Shown here one piece after another: positions 1-9,800 of a stretch of 64,000 nucleotides of DNA. Origin of the DNA: Caballeronia sp. LZ062 (lineage in GTDB: Bacteria > Pseudomonadota > Gammaproteobacteria > Burkholderiales > Burkholderiaceae); the NCBI RefSeq assembly GCF_031450785.1, contig NZ_JARTWB010000003.1:248001-312000 (forward strand), given 5' to 3'. The notes under the pieces were generated by a model. That model was not told the origin of the DNA. It worked only from the letters and a program-made list of their open reading frames with translations, and searched no databases. A program made the translations under genes and the position numbers. Every line of letters starts with the position of its first letter. Position 1 is the stretch's first letter.

Positions 1-67
1 AAATCTTTCCCGGCTTGAGAATCGAATCTTGCTTGGACTCTGCCTGTGGCTCGGCAACTGTGGACAT
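1..67 (-). CDS. N-terminal fragment of an unidentified protein, cut by window edge
   Basis: An ATG at 67..65 opens a frame that stays open for 22 codons to the left edge. The residues are hydrophilic (begins MSTVAEPQAESKQDS). It lies downstream of, and on the same strand as, the GntR gene and Rieske operon. A polar N-terminus like this is common before the first helix of a transporter, but nothing here identifies the family. The frame is too short to assign a function. Confidence 0.4.
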   Translation of the reverse strand, partial: MSTVAEPQAESKQDSILKPGKI

Positions 68-198
68 GTAGGCTCCTGAATTGCAATGGTTGAATGAAAC
101 GTCGCGCCAACTTAGCGCTCGCTAACTATTGGGAAGCTCTTAGTCGTAAGCTAGTCATGTAGTAGTTCTAAATGCATTACGTTCGTCGCAGCGTAGCC

Positions 199-912
199 TT
201 AGCCGGCGAAAGCCTCGTCGACAACACGCACGTCTTCGTGGCTATTGTTCGCCCCCAGCAAGAGGTCAATATCGTCAATGAAATGCGCCTGAGCCCTTTT
301 GGCGTGCGCATCGGACAAGCTCATCGCAAGGCTGGCGTCTCCTCGCTCGATAGCCTTTGCGATTGCCGCGTGCTCGTCCCATATCGACTCGCGCTGCCCG
401 GACACCTGCAAGCTCGCACCCATCACGCGTCGAAGGTGAACCCAATGCACACGGGCGGTGTCACTGATTAGCTGGTTGCCCGACGCCGCGTACACTGCGA
501 AGTGAAACTCCATATCGGCATCTATCATGGCTCGCACGTTGCCAGACGCCCAGGCCGTCCTGCCGCGGCTAAACAACTGCGGGTCCAACCTGGCCTTCTT
601 GGTGGCGGCAAGTCGCGCGGCCAAGGCATCGAGGGTAGCGCGGACTTCATAGAGGTCACTCAGCCAATCTGAGTTCAAGGGTGCGACGAGCACGCCTCTA
701 CCCGGGGCGTCTTGAACCAGGCCGTCTTTCTTCAAGAGGCGAAGCGCCTGAAGAACCGGCGAGCGTGATACCGCGAGTTGCTCGGCAATATCCTCTTGCG
801 TGAGGCGTGTGCCGGGAGCGAGCGAGCCGTCGCAGATCGCATCCGCCAGCGCTTGATAGACTTCCTCCACATAATCCGGTCGCGAGCGAATCTTGAGCAG
901 GCTGGATGTCAT
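199..912 (-). CDS. GntR family regulator, FCD (FadR/VanR) subfamily
   Basis: The 237-residue protein has an N-terminal winged helix (about residues 15-80, with the recognition segment AEQLAVSRSPVLQALRLLKK) and an all-helical FCD ligand-binding domain to about residue 225. FCD domains usually bind carboxylates or aromatic acids, often through a metal. It is very similar along its whole length to the regulator at 4217..4891, so the two are recent paralogues that bracket the oxygenase operon. The start follows a purine-rich GGGGATAAGG. It probably controls the Rieske oxygenase genes or the gene entering from the left edge; the effector is unknown. Confidence 0.9.
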   Translation of the reverse strand: MTSSLLKIRSRPDYVEEVYQALADAICDGSLAPGTRLTQEDIAEQLAVSRSPVLQALRLLKKDGLVQDAPGRGVLVAPLNSDWLSDLYEVRATLDALAARLAATKKARLDPQLFSRGRTAWASGNVRAMIDADMEFHFAVYAASGNQLISDTARVHWVHLRRVMGASLQVSGQRESIWDEHAAIAKAIERGDASLAMSLSDAHAKRAQAHFIDDIDLLLGANNSHEDVRVVDEAFAG

Positions 913-1184
913 GCCTTATCCCCATTCATTGAATCGACATAACGGTGCGCCATTTGTGGTCCTTCAACCGGTCTGCCAGTGAGTCGCTTGCGTCATGCCA
1001 ACGGCCTCTCGCAGGTGCGATGCTGTGGCCCCGCCGCGGCTTGGTGTGCGCCGCTGCGCGGCTCTCGCGATCGAAGTCTCTCGCATACTCGCTGGGTGCA
1101 AACGTCGCATAGCACGCCATGTCGTGTTCCTGAAGATGTTGAGAAAGCCCGCTGCGGCAGTGACTGGCTTGGTGACGCGTCGCT
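913..1184. other. Intergenic gap between oxygenase reductase and GntR gene
   Basis: About 270 bases separate the reductase stop from the GntR start. Open frames here are short and have no recognisable protein content. The gap is long enough to carry a separate promoter for the GntR gene, but I see no clear -35/-10 pair or terminator hairpin. Confidence 0.4.
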
Positions 1185-2195
1185 CTATAGGTCCAGGACC
1201 AACGTTTTGCTCACTGGCCGCGAGACACAGACGGTCAGGAACTCCTGGCGTTCCTCGTCGCTCAGGATGAAGTCGTTGTGCTCGACCTCGCCCTCCAGGT
1301 AGCGGACCTTGCATGTCGCGCACAGGCCAGCGCAACACGACGTCGGAACGTCAACGCCACTCTCGCTCAGCACATCGCACAGGCTCTGGTCAGGCGCTAC
1401 GTGAAGCACTTGACCCGTGCTCGCAATGGTTACTTCGCAACCTTCAGTACTTTCCGTTTCGGCCGGCGCGCGCTTGGGCTGCTCGGGCGCCTTGAAGTGC
1501 TCGAAGTGAACGGTGCCCTTCGGCCAATGACTCGCTGCCTCGGCGCATGCGGACATGAAACCCGCCGGGCCGCAGTAGTACACGTGCGTGCCCGGTGCTG
1601 GCTGGCTAAGTAGTGCACGCAAATCCAGTTGGTTGTGAGCCAGGCCGTCGTCGAAGTGGTAGCTGAGTCTTCCGGCGGCGTGCATCGCCCTGAGTTCGTC
1701 GCTGAACGCCGCAGCCGACGGGCTACGGGCGCAGTAGTGCATTTCGAAGTCGACGCCTCTCGCCTCCAGCTCGTGAGCCATCGCCTTCAACGGCGTCACA
1801 CCGATCCCGCCGGCAATCAGAATGACCTTCGTGGCGTCAGTAGCCAGAGCGAAGTGGTTACGCGGACGACTTATCTTGACGATGTCGCCTGCGCGTATCC
1901 CTTCATGCACCGCTCGCGATCCGCCGCGACCGTTCTCGTCCTTGAGTACGGCAATGACGTATCGCATACGGTCCGCCGGGGAATTGCACAGCGAATACTG
2001 GCGAATTGCGCCGCTGCTCAGGTGAATGTCGATGTGAGCACCCGCCTCGAACGGCGGCAGTTCCTGGTCCACCAAGCTCGTCAACTCATACGAGTTGATG
2101 CCACGACCCTCGTATCGAATCTGGCGTACCCGGACGTCGAGCGTTCCCGCTTCGACGTCCTGCACGGCCTCTTCTCGTTCCAATAGTGTTTCCAT
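1185..2195 (-). CDS. Ferredoxin reductase of a class IA Rieske oxygenase (PDR/VanB type)
   Basis: This flavoprotein would pass electrons from NAD(P)H through FMN and a plant-type 2Fe-2S centre to the oxygenase encoded just upstream. Domain order is that of phthalate dioxygenase reductase: an FMN-binding barrel with RQYS, a nucleotide domain with GGIGVTP and a CGP motif (YYCGPAGF), then a C-terminal ferredoxin domain with Cys-x4-Cys-x2-Cys (CAGLCATC) and a final Cys in TVCVSR. Length of about 336 residues fits the family. ATG codons lie at 2201 and 2195; the second is preferred because AAGGAA sits six bases before it. The 85-base gap to the oxygenase fits one operon. Confidence 0.92.
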   Translation of the reverse strand: METLLEREEAVQDVEAGTLDVRVRQIRYEGRGINSYELTSLVDQELPPFEAGAHIDIHLSSGAIRQYSLCNSPADRMRYVIAVLKDENGRGGSRAVHEGIRAGDIVKISRPRNHFALATDATKVILIAGGIGVTPLKAMAHELEARGVDFEMHYCARSPSAAAFSDELRAMHAAGRLSYHFDDGLAHNQLDLRALLSQPAPGTHVYYCGPAGFMSACAEAASHWPKGTVHFEHFKAPEQPKRAPAETESTEGCEVTIASTGQVLHVAPDQSLCDVLSESGVDVPTSCCAGLCATCKVRYLEGEVEHNDFILSDEERQEFLTVCVSRPVSKTLVLDL

Positions 2196-2286
2196 CGTCA
2201 TTTCCTTGCTCGCAAGTGTTAAGCGATGAGGCCGGACGGCTCACGACGCGCGTGTTAGCCGCTGCGATAAGACAGCCGGCACTCAA

Positions 2287-3831
2287 TCAGCCTTTCAGCG
2301 ACTGTTCAAGCTCCGCAAACTTGCTGCGAACGAATTGACCGCGCTCCTCGCCTTTCATGCTTTCGCTTTGATTCAGGATTTCAACGACGGACTTCAGCAC
2401 CTTGCGTCGCCGGGCGACCTCTTCTTCGACAGTCGCGCCTTCTGCGATTTCGAAGACATTGCCGGAGCAGAAGCTGTTGGGTGCGCCGCCCAACTGTCTG
2501 AACCATTCGGCGAAACCGCGAGCTGACGCAGCCGGGTTGCTGCCGCGAACCGCATCGCGCAACATCTTGCGGAACTGATACAGCCCCGCGTCGAAGCGCG
2601 TGGGGTTCTCGAGCGCATGAACCGCGATAGGACGTTGACTGATAATGGCCTCGTAGTCGCCCGGCGCGTACTGGCATTCCTTGTAGTTGTGTCGCTCACG
2701 GTGGTTCGACGGAATCGGGGGCATGTCCTCGAGCTTGTACTTGCCGAACCGCTCGGGGCGGCGCATCGCGACCTGACCTTCGAGAAAGTCGATGGTTTCA
2801 TACCCGACCATCTCCTTGTTTCCGATTCCGCGCGTATCAATGCCCGGACCCATCACCCGCCATCCGATCATCTTGCTGTTCTCATCGTCGACCGGCACGG
2901 TCCAACGAATGATGTGAAAGCGGCTGAAGTACTTCTTCTTCGAGCCGTCTTCCGACGTGTACGCATGCAGACTAAGGTTCGGCAGAACCTGGTGCTGGAC
3001 ACGAATAAACAGCTTGTCTTTATCGACCCGACGCGCACCCGCGCACGCAAGGCTGCGGCCGTTCTGCACCGGAACGAAGTTCATATCGGGGGCGACTTCC
3101 ATGGAAGCAGCGCCGACCTCATCGAACGTGGTGCCTTGATAGTTACCGCCGACGACGTTCTTGCCGGCGTGCAGCGCGGTGGGATGATAGTTGTCTGCTG
3201 CGTTGTCCTGCACTTGCAGCCAGTTGCAATGCTGGAAGTTGCTATACGGGACGAGTTCATCGCCCGGCATAACCGTGTAATCGCCCTCCCACTCGGGGAA
3301 CGGCGGCTCCTCGTCGGGCGGCCCCATATAGGCGAAGACCAGGCCATTGCGCTCAACCGCCTTGTAGGCGCCCTGACGGATGGAGCAAGCGTAACGCTCG
3401 GCTTCCTTTTCTTCTCCTTTCGGGAAGGGAACGTGCAGGCATGTGCCGTCCACGTCGAACACCATGCCGTGATAGCAGCACATGATGCCCTTTTCCTGAA
3501 TAGCGCCGTATTCCAGCGAGGCACCGCGGTGAACGCAGTGAGCATGCAAGACGCCTACACGGCCACTCTTGTCACGGAACGCGACGAGTTCCTCATTGAG
3601 GATCTTGAGAAAACGCGGCGTATCGGTCAGTTCCATGGACATGCACACCGGGTGCCAGAAACGGCGCATGAATTCGCCCATCGGCGTCCCCGGGCCAGTC
3701 TCGGTCAATTCCGGATCATGGTCCGGGACCTTGTTCGTGTAATAGCCGCCGAACGGAATCAGCTTCTTGGCCACCGGCACCGAGCCGCCCGTGCGTTTCT
3801 GGTCATCCATCTTGTCCGACTTGACGCTCAT
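2287..3831 (-). CDS. Rieske aromatic-ring-hydroxylating oxygenase, alpha subunit
   Basis: Catalytic subunit of a ring hydroxylase or O-demethylase. The Rieske cluster ligands are visible as Cys99-x-His101 and Cys118-x2-His121, and the mononuclear iron site as Asp213-x2-His216-x4-His221 in NAADNYHPTALH. The start is taken at 3831 because GGAGG lies eight bases upstream; the frame is open further upstream, to 3924, but without a ribosome site. At about 514 residues it is longer than phthalate 4,5-dioxygenase (about 430). Partnering with a PDR-type reductase and the absence of a beta subunit or separate ferredoxin point to class IA. The substrate cannot be read from sequence; an aromatic acid or aryl ether is likely. 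Confidence 0.93.
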   Translation of the reverse strand: MSVKSDKMDDQKRTGGSVPVAKKLIPFGGYYTNKVPDHDPELTETGPGTPMGEFMRRFWHPVCMSMELTDTPRFLKILNEELVAFRDKSGRVGVLHAHCVHRGASLEYGAIQEKGIMCCYHGMVFDVDGTCLHVPFPKGEEKEAERYACSIRQGAYKAVERNGLVFAYMGPPDEEPPFPEWEGDYTVMPGDELVPYSNFQHCNWLQVQDNAADNYHPTALHAGKNVVGGNYQGTTFDEVGAASMEVAPDMNFVPVQNGRSLACAGARRVDKDKLFIRVQHQVLPNLSLHAYTSEDGSKKKYFSRFHIIRWTVPVDDENSKMIGWRVMGPGIDTRGIGNKEMVGYETIDFLEGQVAMRRPERFGKYKLEDMPPIPSNHRERHNYKECQYAPGDYEAIISQRPIAVHALENPTRFDAGLYQFRKMLRDAVRGSNPAASARGFAEWFRQLGGAPNSFCSGNVFEIAEGATVEEEVARRRKVLKSVVEILNQSESMKGEERGQFVRSKFAELEQSLKG

Positions 3832-4216
3832 GTCTCTTGCCTCCGTGATTGATTTCGATCGCCGGCAACCGTACCTGCGCGCCGGCTCGTGCCTTGTCTT
3901 CTGTGTTCTGAACTCTGTATCCAAAGAGTAGGCTTACTTTGTTTCGATGTCTCTATGGGTAAACACGGGGGCAGCCGGCGTCTGGCGGGACGGACTATGG
4001 GAGTTCAGCGCGAAGTCGACTTTCGAGCATTGCTCTCGGTCGAGCAAGCGTTCGCAAAGGGACGAGATGGAAGACGATACATGCGCTCGGGCGAGCAAAG
4101 CGATGGCGGCGAGGTCATTGCCACGACAGGCGTGACGCAGAGGGACCGCGCAGACGGGCCGCAGCATTGCCGCTGCGGCCAAGACTAGCGTTCTGGTGCA
4201 GTAACGGTTCAGCAGG
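3832..4216. promoter_or_regulatory. Upstream region of the Rieske operon, with a candidate operator
   Basis: These 385 bases lie between the oxygenase start and the second GntR stop and should carry the operon promoter. The decamer TCTGTATCCA at 3914-3923 sits in an imperfect dyad (CTCT..AGAG). The same decamer recurs at 4904-4913 (minus) just upstream of the second GntR gene and at 5566-5575. No convincing gene is seen in the gap. Confidence 0.45.
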
Positions 4217-4891
4217 TCACGATGTGATGCGCATCTCTGCCTGGGTCATCGCTCGCAACAGGTTTTCACGAGCCACTTCGGTATGCCGGACGCTGAGCTT
4301 GGCGGCGAGTTCCTCATCGCCATCGGCGATTGCGGCAGCGATGGCTGCGTGCTCCTCCCACACTGTCTTACGCTGTCCCACGACCTGCAATACCGCACCC
4401 ATCACTCGCCGAAGATGCATCCAGTGCAGCCGCGCGTTTTCGACAATCAATGGATTGCCCGAAGCGGCATAGATCGCGCTGTGGAATGCCATATCGGCCT
4501 CGATCATCGCCTTGACGTCATCTCCCCTCGACACCTTGCGGCCATGGCTGATGAGGGACTTGTCCAGAACAGTCTTTTTCTTCGCAGCCAGCCGTGCAGC
4601 CAGACCGTCGAGGGCACCACGGAACTCGTACAAATGGCTCACGCGTGCGCTGTCCAGCGGCGTGACCTGCAGCCCGCGTCCCGGTGCGTCTTCAACGAGA
4701 CCGTCCTTCTTCAAGAGCCGGAATGCCTGCAGAACGGGCGAGCGCGAAACCGCGAGCTGTTCGGCGATTTCTTCCTGGACTATGCGAGTACCCGGCGCAA
4801 TCGACCCCTCGCTGATTGCGTCCAACAACACCCGATAAACCTCGTCGACGTAATCCGTTCGGGCCTGTATCTTGAGAAGTTTGGCTGGCAT
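4217..4891 (-). CDS. GntR family regulator, FCD subfamily (paralogue of the 199..912 gene)
   Basis: This 224-residue protein has the same architecture as the regulator at 199..912: N-terminal winged helix (EQLAVSRSPVLQAFRLLKKD is nearly identical) followed by an FCD domain with LHWMHLRRVMGAVLQV. The two differ mainly in the wing loop and the C-terminal tail. It is the first gene upstream of the Rieske operon on the same strand, with a 385-base gap, so it may be transcribed separately. A candidate operator lies about 13 bases upstream of its start, suggesting autoregulation. No strong ribosome site precedes the ATG. Confidence 0.9.
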   Translation of the reverse strand: MPAKLLKIQARTDYVDEVYRVLLDAISEGSIAPGTRIVQEEIAEQLAVSRSPVLQAFRLLKKDGLVEDAPGRGLQVTPLDSARVSHLYEFRGALDGLAARLAAKKKTVLDKSLISHGRKVSRGDDVKAMIEADMAFHSAIYAASGNPLIVENARLHWMHLRRVMGAVLQVVGQRKTVWEEHAAIAAAIADGDEELAAKLSVRHTEVARENLLRAMTQAEMRITS

Positions 4892-4903
4892 AGTGGCTCG
4901 GTA

Positions 4904-4913
4904 TGGATACAGA
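4904..4913 (-). promoter_or_regulatory. Candidate GntR operator upstream of the second GntR gene
   Basis: On the minus strand the sequence reads TCTGTATCCA, followed by TA. It matches exactly the decamers at 3914-3923 and 5566-5575. The 5566 copy extends to TCTGTATCCAGA, a TCTG/CAGA dyad. Position just before the start codon would suit autorepression. This is sequence pattern only. Confidence 0.35.
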
Positions 4914-4974
4914 ATACCGATAGGATATCAGCGATTGTGGCGAGACACGCAGCAGGTACCTTCCAGGCAGGCCG

Positions 4975-5517
4975 CTACTGCTCCGTCGTCAACGAAGCAC
5001 GCCATAAGCGAATGCTGGCGTCTTCGGTGCAGGCATACGGGGCGCATTCTGGCGCTGTCAATTGGAGTCGCGCCGTCGTTACCGCATCACTACTCTGACT
5101 GGTCTGGTGTGCGGCAGGCGCCTGCACGAAGACAAAGGCGAACTCTGCGCAATAACGCTTTGCCTGTTCTACCGCGAGGCGCTGATCAGCGCATAGACGC
5201 GAGTCGCTGAGTGTGCGGGCGTCGCGAACGACGATGGAGACGAGCTTTGCTCCTGAGCGGGCAAGCAACCATACGGCTTCGTAGTCGTCCGTGGCCTGTG
5301 ACTTGATCAGAACGCGCAGCAGCCCTTCGGTATCGAGATCGAGGCCACATCTCTCCATTACCGCGCGGGCGTTCGAAGGAATGTGAGAACTCGACACCCA
5401 CCGACCGAGGGATGGTGGCGGTCGTCGCAAATGAATAAAGCTGAAGGTCGAATTCGATATTTCGGGCGTCAAGACATCGCCGGTGTATGACACGCTTAGG
5501 AAGCTAGGAAGATTCAT
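4975..5517 (-). CDS. Hypothetical protein
   Basis: I do not recognise this protein. From the ATG at 5517 it is 180 residues. The middle looks like a genuine globular domain with regular hydrophobic spacing (AVWLLARSGAKLVSIVVRDA, then AVEQAKRYCAEFAFVFVQAP), which resembles an alpha/beta fold. Third-position GC is lower than in neighbouring genes. The frame is open further upstream to 5787, but the extra part looks non-coding, and no clear ribosome site precedes either start. It lies head to head with the flavin reductase gene. Confidence 0.45.
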   Translation of the reverse strand: MNLPSFLSVSYTGDVLTPEISNSTFSFIHLRRPPPSLGRWVSSSHIPSNARAVMERCGLDLDTEGLLRVLIKSQATDDYEAVWLLARSGAKLVSIVVRDARTLSDSRLCADQRLAVEQAKRYCAEFAFVFVQAPAAHQTSQSSDAVTTARLQLTAPECAPYACTEDASIRLWRASLTTEQ

Positions 5518-5975
5518 GAGTGTCTGTCGGCGTTGCCACGCGGCTCTGGCTCCGGTGGAGAGGATTCTGTATCCAGAGCGTACGCGCGCACGCCCTTCGC
5601 GCACATGCGGGGTAACGCTAGGTTCCCACGGTGACTGCGGCGCTCTAACGACGGAAGATGAATCGCAGAGCATTCGCCGCACGAAACTCCAGTTGAAGTG
5701 GATCTTCGACGCAACGCCGCATCCCCGCTGCCTCCTCCACGCAGGAGGCGCGGCCTGATCTACAAGAGTGGATGTCGGCAGAGACATTAACGGCCGGCTC
5801 CGGCCTCGGAAACAGATTCATGCAGGGCACGCCCGCATAAACGAGCCAAATCAGTTTAACGGCTGCTCTCTAGCTTCCCGAGACTCATCGATAACAATAA
5901 CAAAGCAAGTATTGGGGCGTATCGCGCGCAAGCAGTCGGCATCATGGCCACATTCACTCACGGAGCAATGAAGCC
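5518..5975. other. Intergenic region between hypothetical gene and flavin reductase
   Basis: These roughly 460 bases hold no gene I can support. The decamer TCTGTATCCA followed by GA at 5566-5577 is the best dyad copy of the motif shared with the two GntR-linked sites. The right end should hold the promoter of the flavin reductase gene. Confidence 0.35.
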
Positions 5976-6635
5976 ATGAATAGCCCTCACGTTGTTGTCG
6001 AACCCGCCATTCTTTACCTCGGAACGCCCGTTGTTCTGGTCAGCACGAACAACGAAGACGGCGGGCATAACCTTGCGCCTATATCGTCCGCTTTCTGGCT
6101 CGGCTGGCGGGGCGTCCTGGGTATTGCGTCGGCATCGCAGACCACGCGTAATCTTCTTCGCACCGGCGAATGTGTACTGAATCTTCCTTCCGTCAACGAG
6201 GTAAGCGCTGTGGACCGCATCGCGCGGACCACGGGCGCGTATCCCGTCTCCGAATTCAGGCGCGCGCTGGGATACGTGTATGAACCCGACAAGTTCGGCC
6301 GCGCGGGAATGACGAGACTGGCCTCGGACACTGTCAAGGCGGCGCGCGCGCTCGAGTGTCCGATCCAGCTGGAAGCCGTCGTTGCGGCAGTTCACGGCAT
6401 CGGCGAAGACAGTGAACAACTGCGCGGCTTCATCAGTTTGATCGAAGTGCGGATTCAGCGCGTTCACGTTCATCCTGATCTGCTGATGGAAGGTCACGCT
6501 AATCGGATCGATCCAGATAAGTGGTCGCCCCTGATTATGAACTTTCAGAAGTTCTACGGTCTGAGCGGCCAGGTACATCCGTCAAGACTCGCGGACATAC
6601 CGGAAAAGGCCTATGAAGCGCTATCGCAGGTTTGA
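5976..6635 (+). CDS. Flavin reductase-like domain protein
   Basis: The protein matches the FMN-binding split-barrel flavin reductase family: LYLGTPVVLVST near the N-terminus, then NLAPISSAFWLGW and TTRNLLRTGECVLNLPS, which form the flavin pocket in this family. At 219 residues it is longer than HpaC-type enzymes (about 160-180). Members either feed reduced FMN to a monooxygenase or bind FMN stably. GGAG precedes the ATG. No partner monooxygenase is adjacent, so its role near the Rieske operon is open. Confidence 0.82.
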   Translation: MNSPHVVVEPAILYLGTPVVLVSTNNEDGGHNLAPISSAFWLGWRGVLGIASASQTTRNLLRTGECVLNLPSVNEVSAVDRIARTTGAYPVSEFRRALGYVYEPDKFGRAGMTRLASDTVKAARALECPIQLEAVVAAVHGIGEDSEQLRGFISLIEVRIQRVHVHPDLLMEGHANRIDPDKWSPLIMNFQKFYGLSGQVHPSRLADIPEKAYEALSQV

Positions 6636-6824
6636 CGCCGAGAGACTTCTCAACATGGAACCGGAAGCTCGCCGAAGCCGGCGCGAGTCGCACCACGCCA
6701 CGTGGCAAGACGATTTCGCGAATTGTGTCGCCGCTGCTTCGCCCACCGCCTGCAGGCCGGACGACGACAGGCGCTCGTCGGTCGAAAGCGTGGCGAAGAA
6801 CACCGCTATCGACGACGAACGGTT

Positions 6825-9800
6825 TCAAGCCTCGCTTGTTTCCGGCTGTTCTTCCGGCCACGAAAAAGGCCGCTGCAATAACGCTTTCATGGCATCCGGC
6901 GTCAGCGGGCGGCTGTATCGGTAGCCCTGAATCTCCGTGCAGGCACTCTCGCGAAGGAATGCAAGCTGCTGATCGCTTTCGACGCCCTCGGCAATGACCT
7001 TGAGATCGAGCTGACGCCCGAGCGAAATCACCGCCATGACGATCGCCCGGTCGTCGGCCCTGCCCGGCAGCTCGCGCACGAATGACTGGTCTATCTTCAG
7101 GCGTGCGATCGGAAAATGCTTGAGCGCCGAGAGGCTCGAATAGCCCGTGCCGAAGTCGTCGATGGAGAGCTTCACGCCCATCGCCTGCAGATCGCACATC
7201 GTCCCGACAGCGCCGTCGAGGTCCTGCATGATGACGCTCTCGGTGATCTCCAGTTCCAGATATTCAGGCGCAAGGCCGCTTTCGTCGAGCGCATGTTGAA
7301 CCTGCTGCGCGAGCCCCTTTTGCAGGAACTGTCGCGCCGACACGTTGACGGCCACGGTCACGCGCGGCAGTCCTTCGTCCTGCCACGCCTTGTTCTGCCG
7401 GCAGGCCTCGTGCAGCACCCAGTCGCCGATGGGCAGGATCAGCCCCGTTTCTTCCGCAATCGGAATGAACGTCGAGGGCGCAATGACGCCATCGGTCGGA
7501 TGATCCCAGCGCAGCAAAGTCTCGACCCCGTTGATTGCGCGCATGTCCAGATCGACTTGCGGCTGATAGACGAGACGGAATTCGCCATTGCTGAGCGCGT
7601 GACGCAACTGTTCCTGATACCGCAGGCGCTCGTGAACCTTCTGGTTCATGTCGGCGGTGTAGGCCTGGCAGTTGTTGCGCCCCTGTTCCTTCGCGTGATA
7701 CATGGCGGCGTCCGCGTTCATCAGCAGCGTGTCGGCGTCCCGACCGTCGTTCGGGTAGCTCGCATAGCCGAGGCTGCAGCTCACCTGATAGCTCTGCCCT
7801 TGCAGCTTCGCGGGCTGAAGAATTGCCTCGCGCAGCCGCTCGACTGTCTCGACGACGCCCGTGCCGCTCTGATCGTCCTCCAGGAGGACGATCACGAACT
7901 CGTCGCCTCCCAGCCGCACGACGGTGTCCGTGCTGCGCACCGTCTTCGACATGCGCTCGGCGACCGTCTGCAGCAGTTCGTCGCCAGCGCGATGTCCGAG
8001 GCTGTCGTTGATGAGCTTGAAGTTGTCGAGGTCGATGAAGATGGTCGTCACGCCGCGCCCGTAGCGCTGCGCCTGCAATAGCGCCTGCTTCAGCCGATCC
8101 GACAGCAGCGTGCGGTTCGGCAGTCCGGTCAGCGAGTCGTGGTTCGCCATGTGGCGGATGCGCTCCTCAGCCAGGCTTCGCTGGATGGCGATGCCCGCGA
8201 TGCGCGTGGCGAGCGCAATGGCCTGCGATTCCAGTTCGCTCGGGCGATGCACGCCCTGCGTGTAGATCGTCACCTCGCCGACGGCCGCGCCGTCCGCCGA
8301 CAGCACCGGGAACGCCCAGCTCGAGCGCACGTCCGCGAGACCGGCCCTCGCCAGTTCGCTTGCCACGGCAGCGTCGCGCGCGACGTCCAGCACGCACACC
8401 GGCTGACGCGTGTAGATGGCCTTGCCGCTCAGAGTCGCCTCCGCGTTGATGCGCGTTTGCGCCACGGCGTCGTGAAACGTCTCGGGCAGACTCGGCGCCG
8501 CCCCGACGCGCAGCAGATGGCCGCCGCCCTCGCGCAGCAACACCGCGCAGCGCGCACCGGAAATCTGCGCTTCCAGCCCGCGCACGATGCGGTCCAGCAC
8601 TTCCTCGAGCGGCACGCTCTTCGCGATCATCTCCAGAATACGGCTCTGTTCGACGCGACGCGCCTCGGACGACTTGCGAGCACTGACATCGCGCACGATG
8701 GCCACCACGCCGCCGTCCACCGGCACGACCTGCCGATGCAGCCATACGGTCTGCCCGTCGGCGCGGCGTTGCTGCCACTCGTGCTCGCGCACTTCGAGCG
8801 TGCTCGCGACCGCAACGAACTCGTCCAGCACGCCATCGGCGCGCGCGCCGGCGAAGGCTTCGTCGAGCGCACTGCCGATCAGCTTCTCGCGCGGCACGCC
8901 CAGAATTTCGACGCCGCGCCGGTTGGTCGCCTGCAAGACGAAGTCGTCGATGACGCCGCCGTGACCGCGCACCGCTTTGAACACCAGGAACGCGTCGATG
9001 CTGGCCTCGGAGGCGGCGAAGTAAGTCTGCTGGGCTTGCCGTTCGCGCCGCCGGCTCAACGCCAGTTGCCAGCTCGACCGGCTGAGTGCGGCAGCGATCG
9101 CGATAACCGCGAGACTCAGTGCGCCCGTCCATAAAAAGTCTGTGCGTCGGCGTCGACCGAATTCGGCGAGTTGTTCATCCTGATCGAGCCCGACCACAGC
9201 GGTGAGCGCGTAGCCGGGCAACTCCCGCACGCTCGTGTAGCGGCGTGTGCCGCGGTCCCACGGACGCGCGATGGCACGTTGCGATGCGTCGCGCACCGTG
9301 GCAAGCGCGTCGCCGGCATAGGACCTGCCCCACGACAACGCCTCGCCGATCTGCTCCGCGCGCGCGACATCGTCCGGGCCGAGCACGGCGAGCAGCCCGC
9401 GCTTGCCCATGCGCGCCGCATCGTAGTTGCTCGTGAGATAGCCCGGATCGAACGACAGCATGACCGCGCCGGCGAAGCGGCCGCTCGCGTCACGCAGCCG
9501 GCGGCTGAACGTCACTTCGGGCGCACCGTCCTTGCCCGATTGCGCCACGCGGCTCATGAACGGCGCACGCGCGTCATAGGGGCGATCGCGCTGGGCGACG
9601 AACCACGCTTCGTCCGATGCATCGCTCGTCATACCCGGGCGATTCGTCGCGACGACCCGTCCGTCTGCATCGGCGATGGCGATGCGGAACACGATCGACG
9701 ACGGCAGCAGCCCCTGTTCTTCCAGCCGCGCGAGACTGTTCGCGCCGTTCGCGCCGTATGCGAACTGCACGATGCGCAGCGTCTGGTCGATGGTCGCGAG

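Noticed and set aside
2617..3852. Plus-strand open frame of 411 codons across the Rieske gene
   Set aside because: Antisense to a gene with intact Rieske and iron motifs; no ribosome site or family features.
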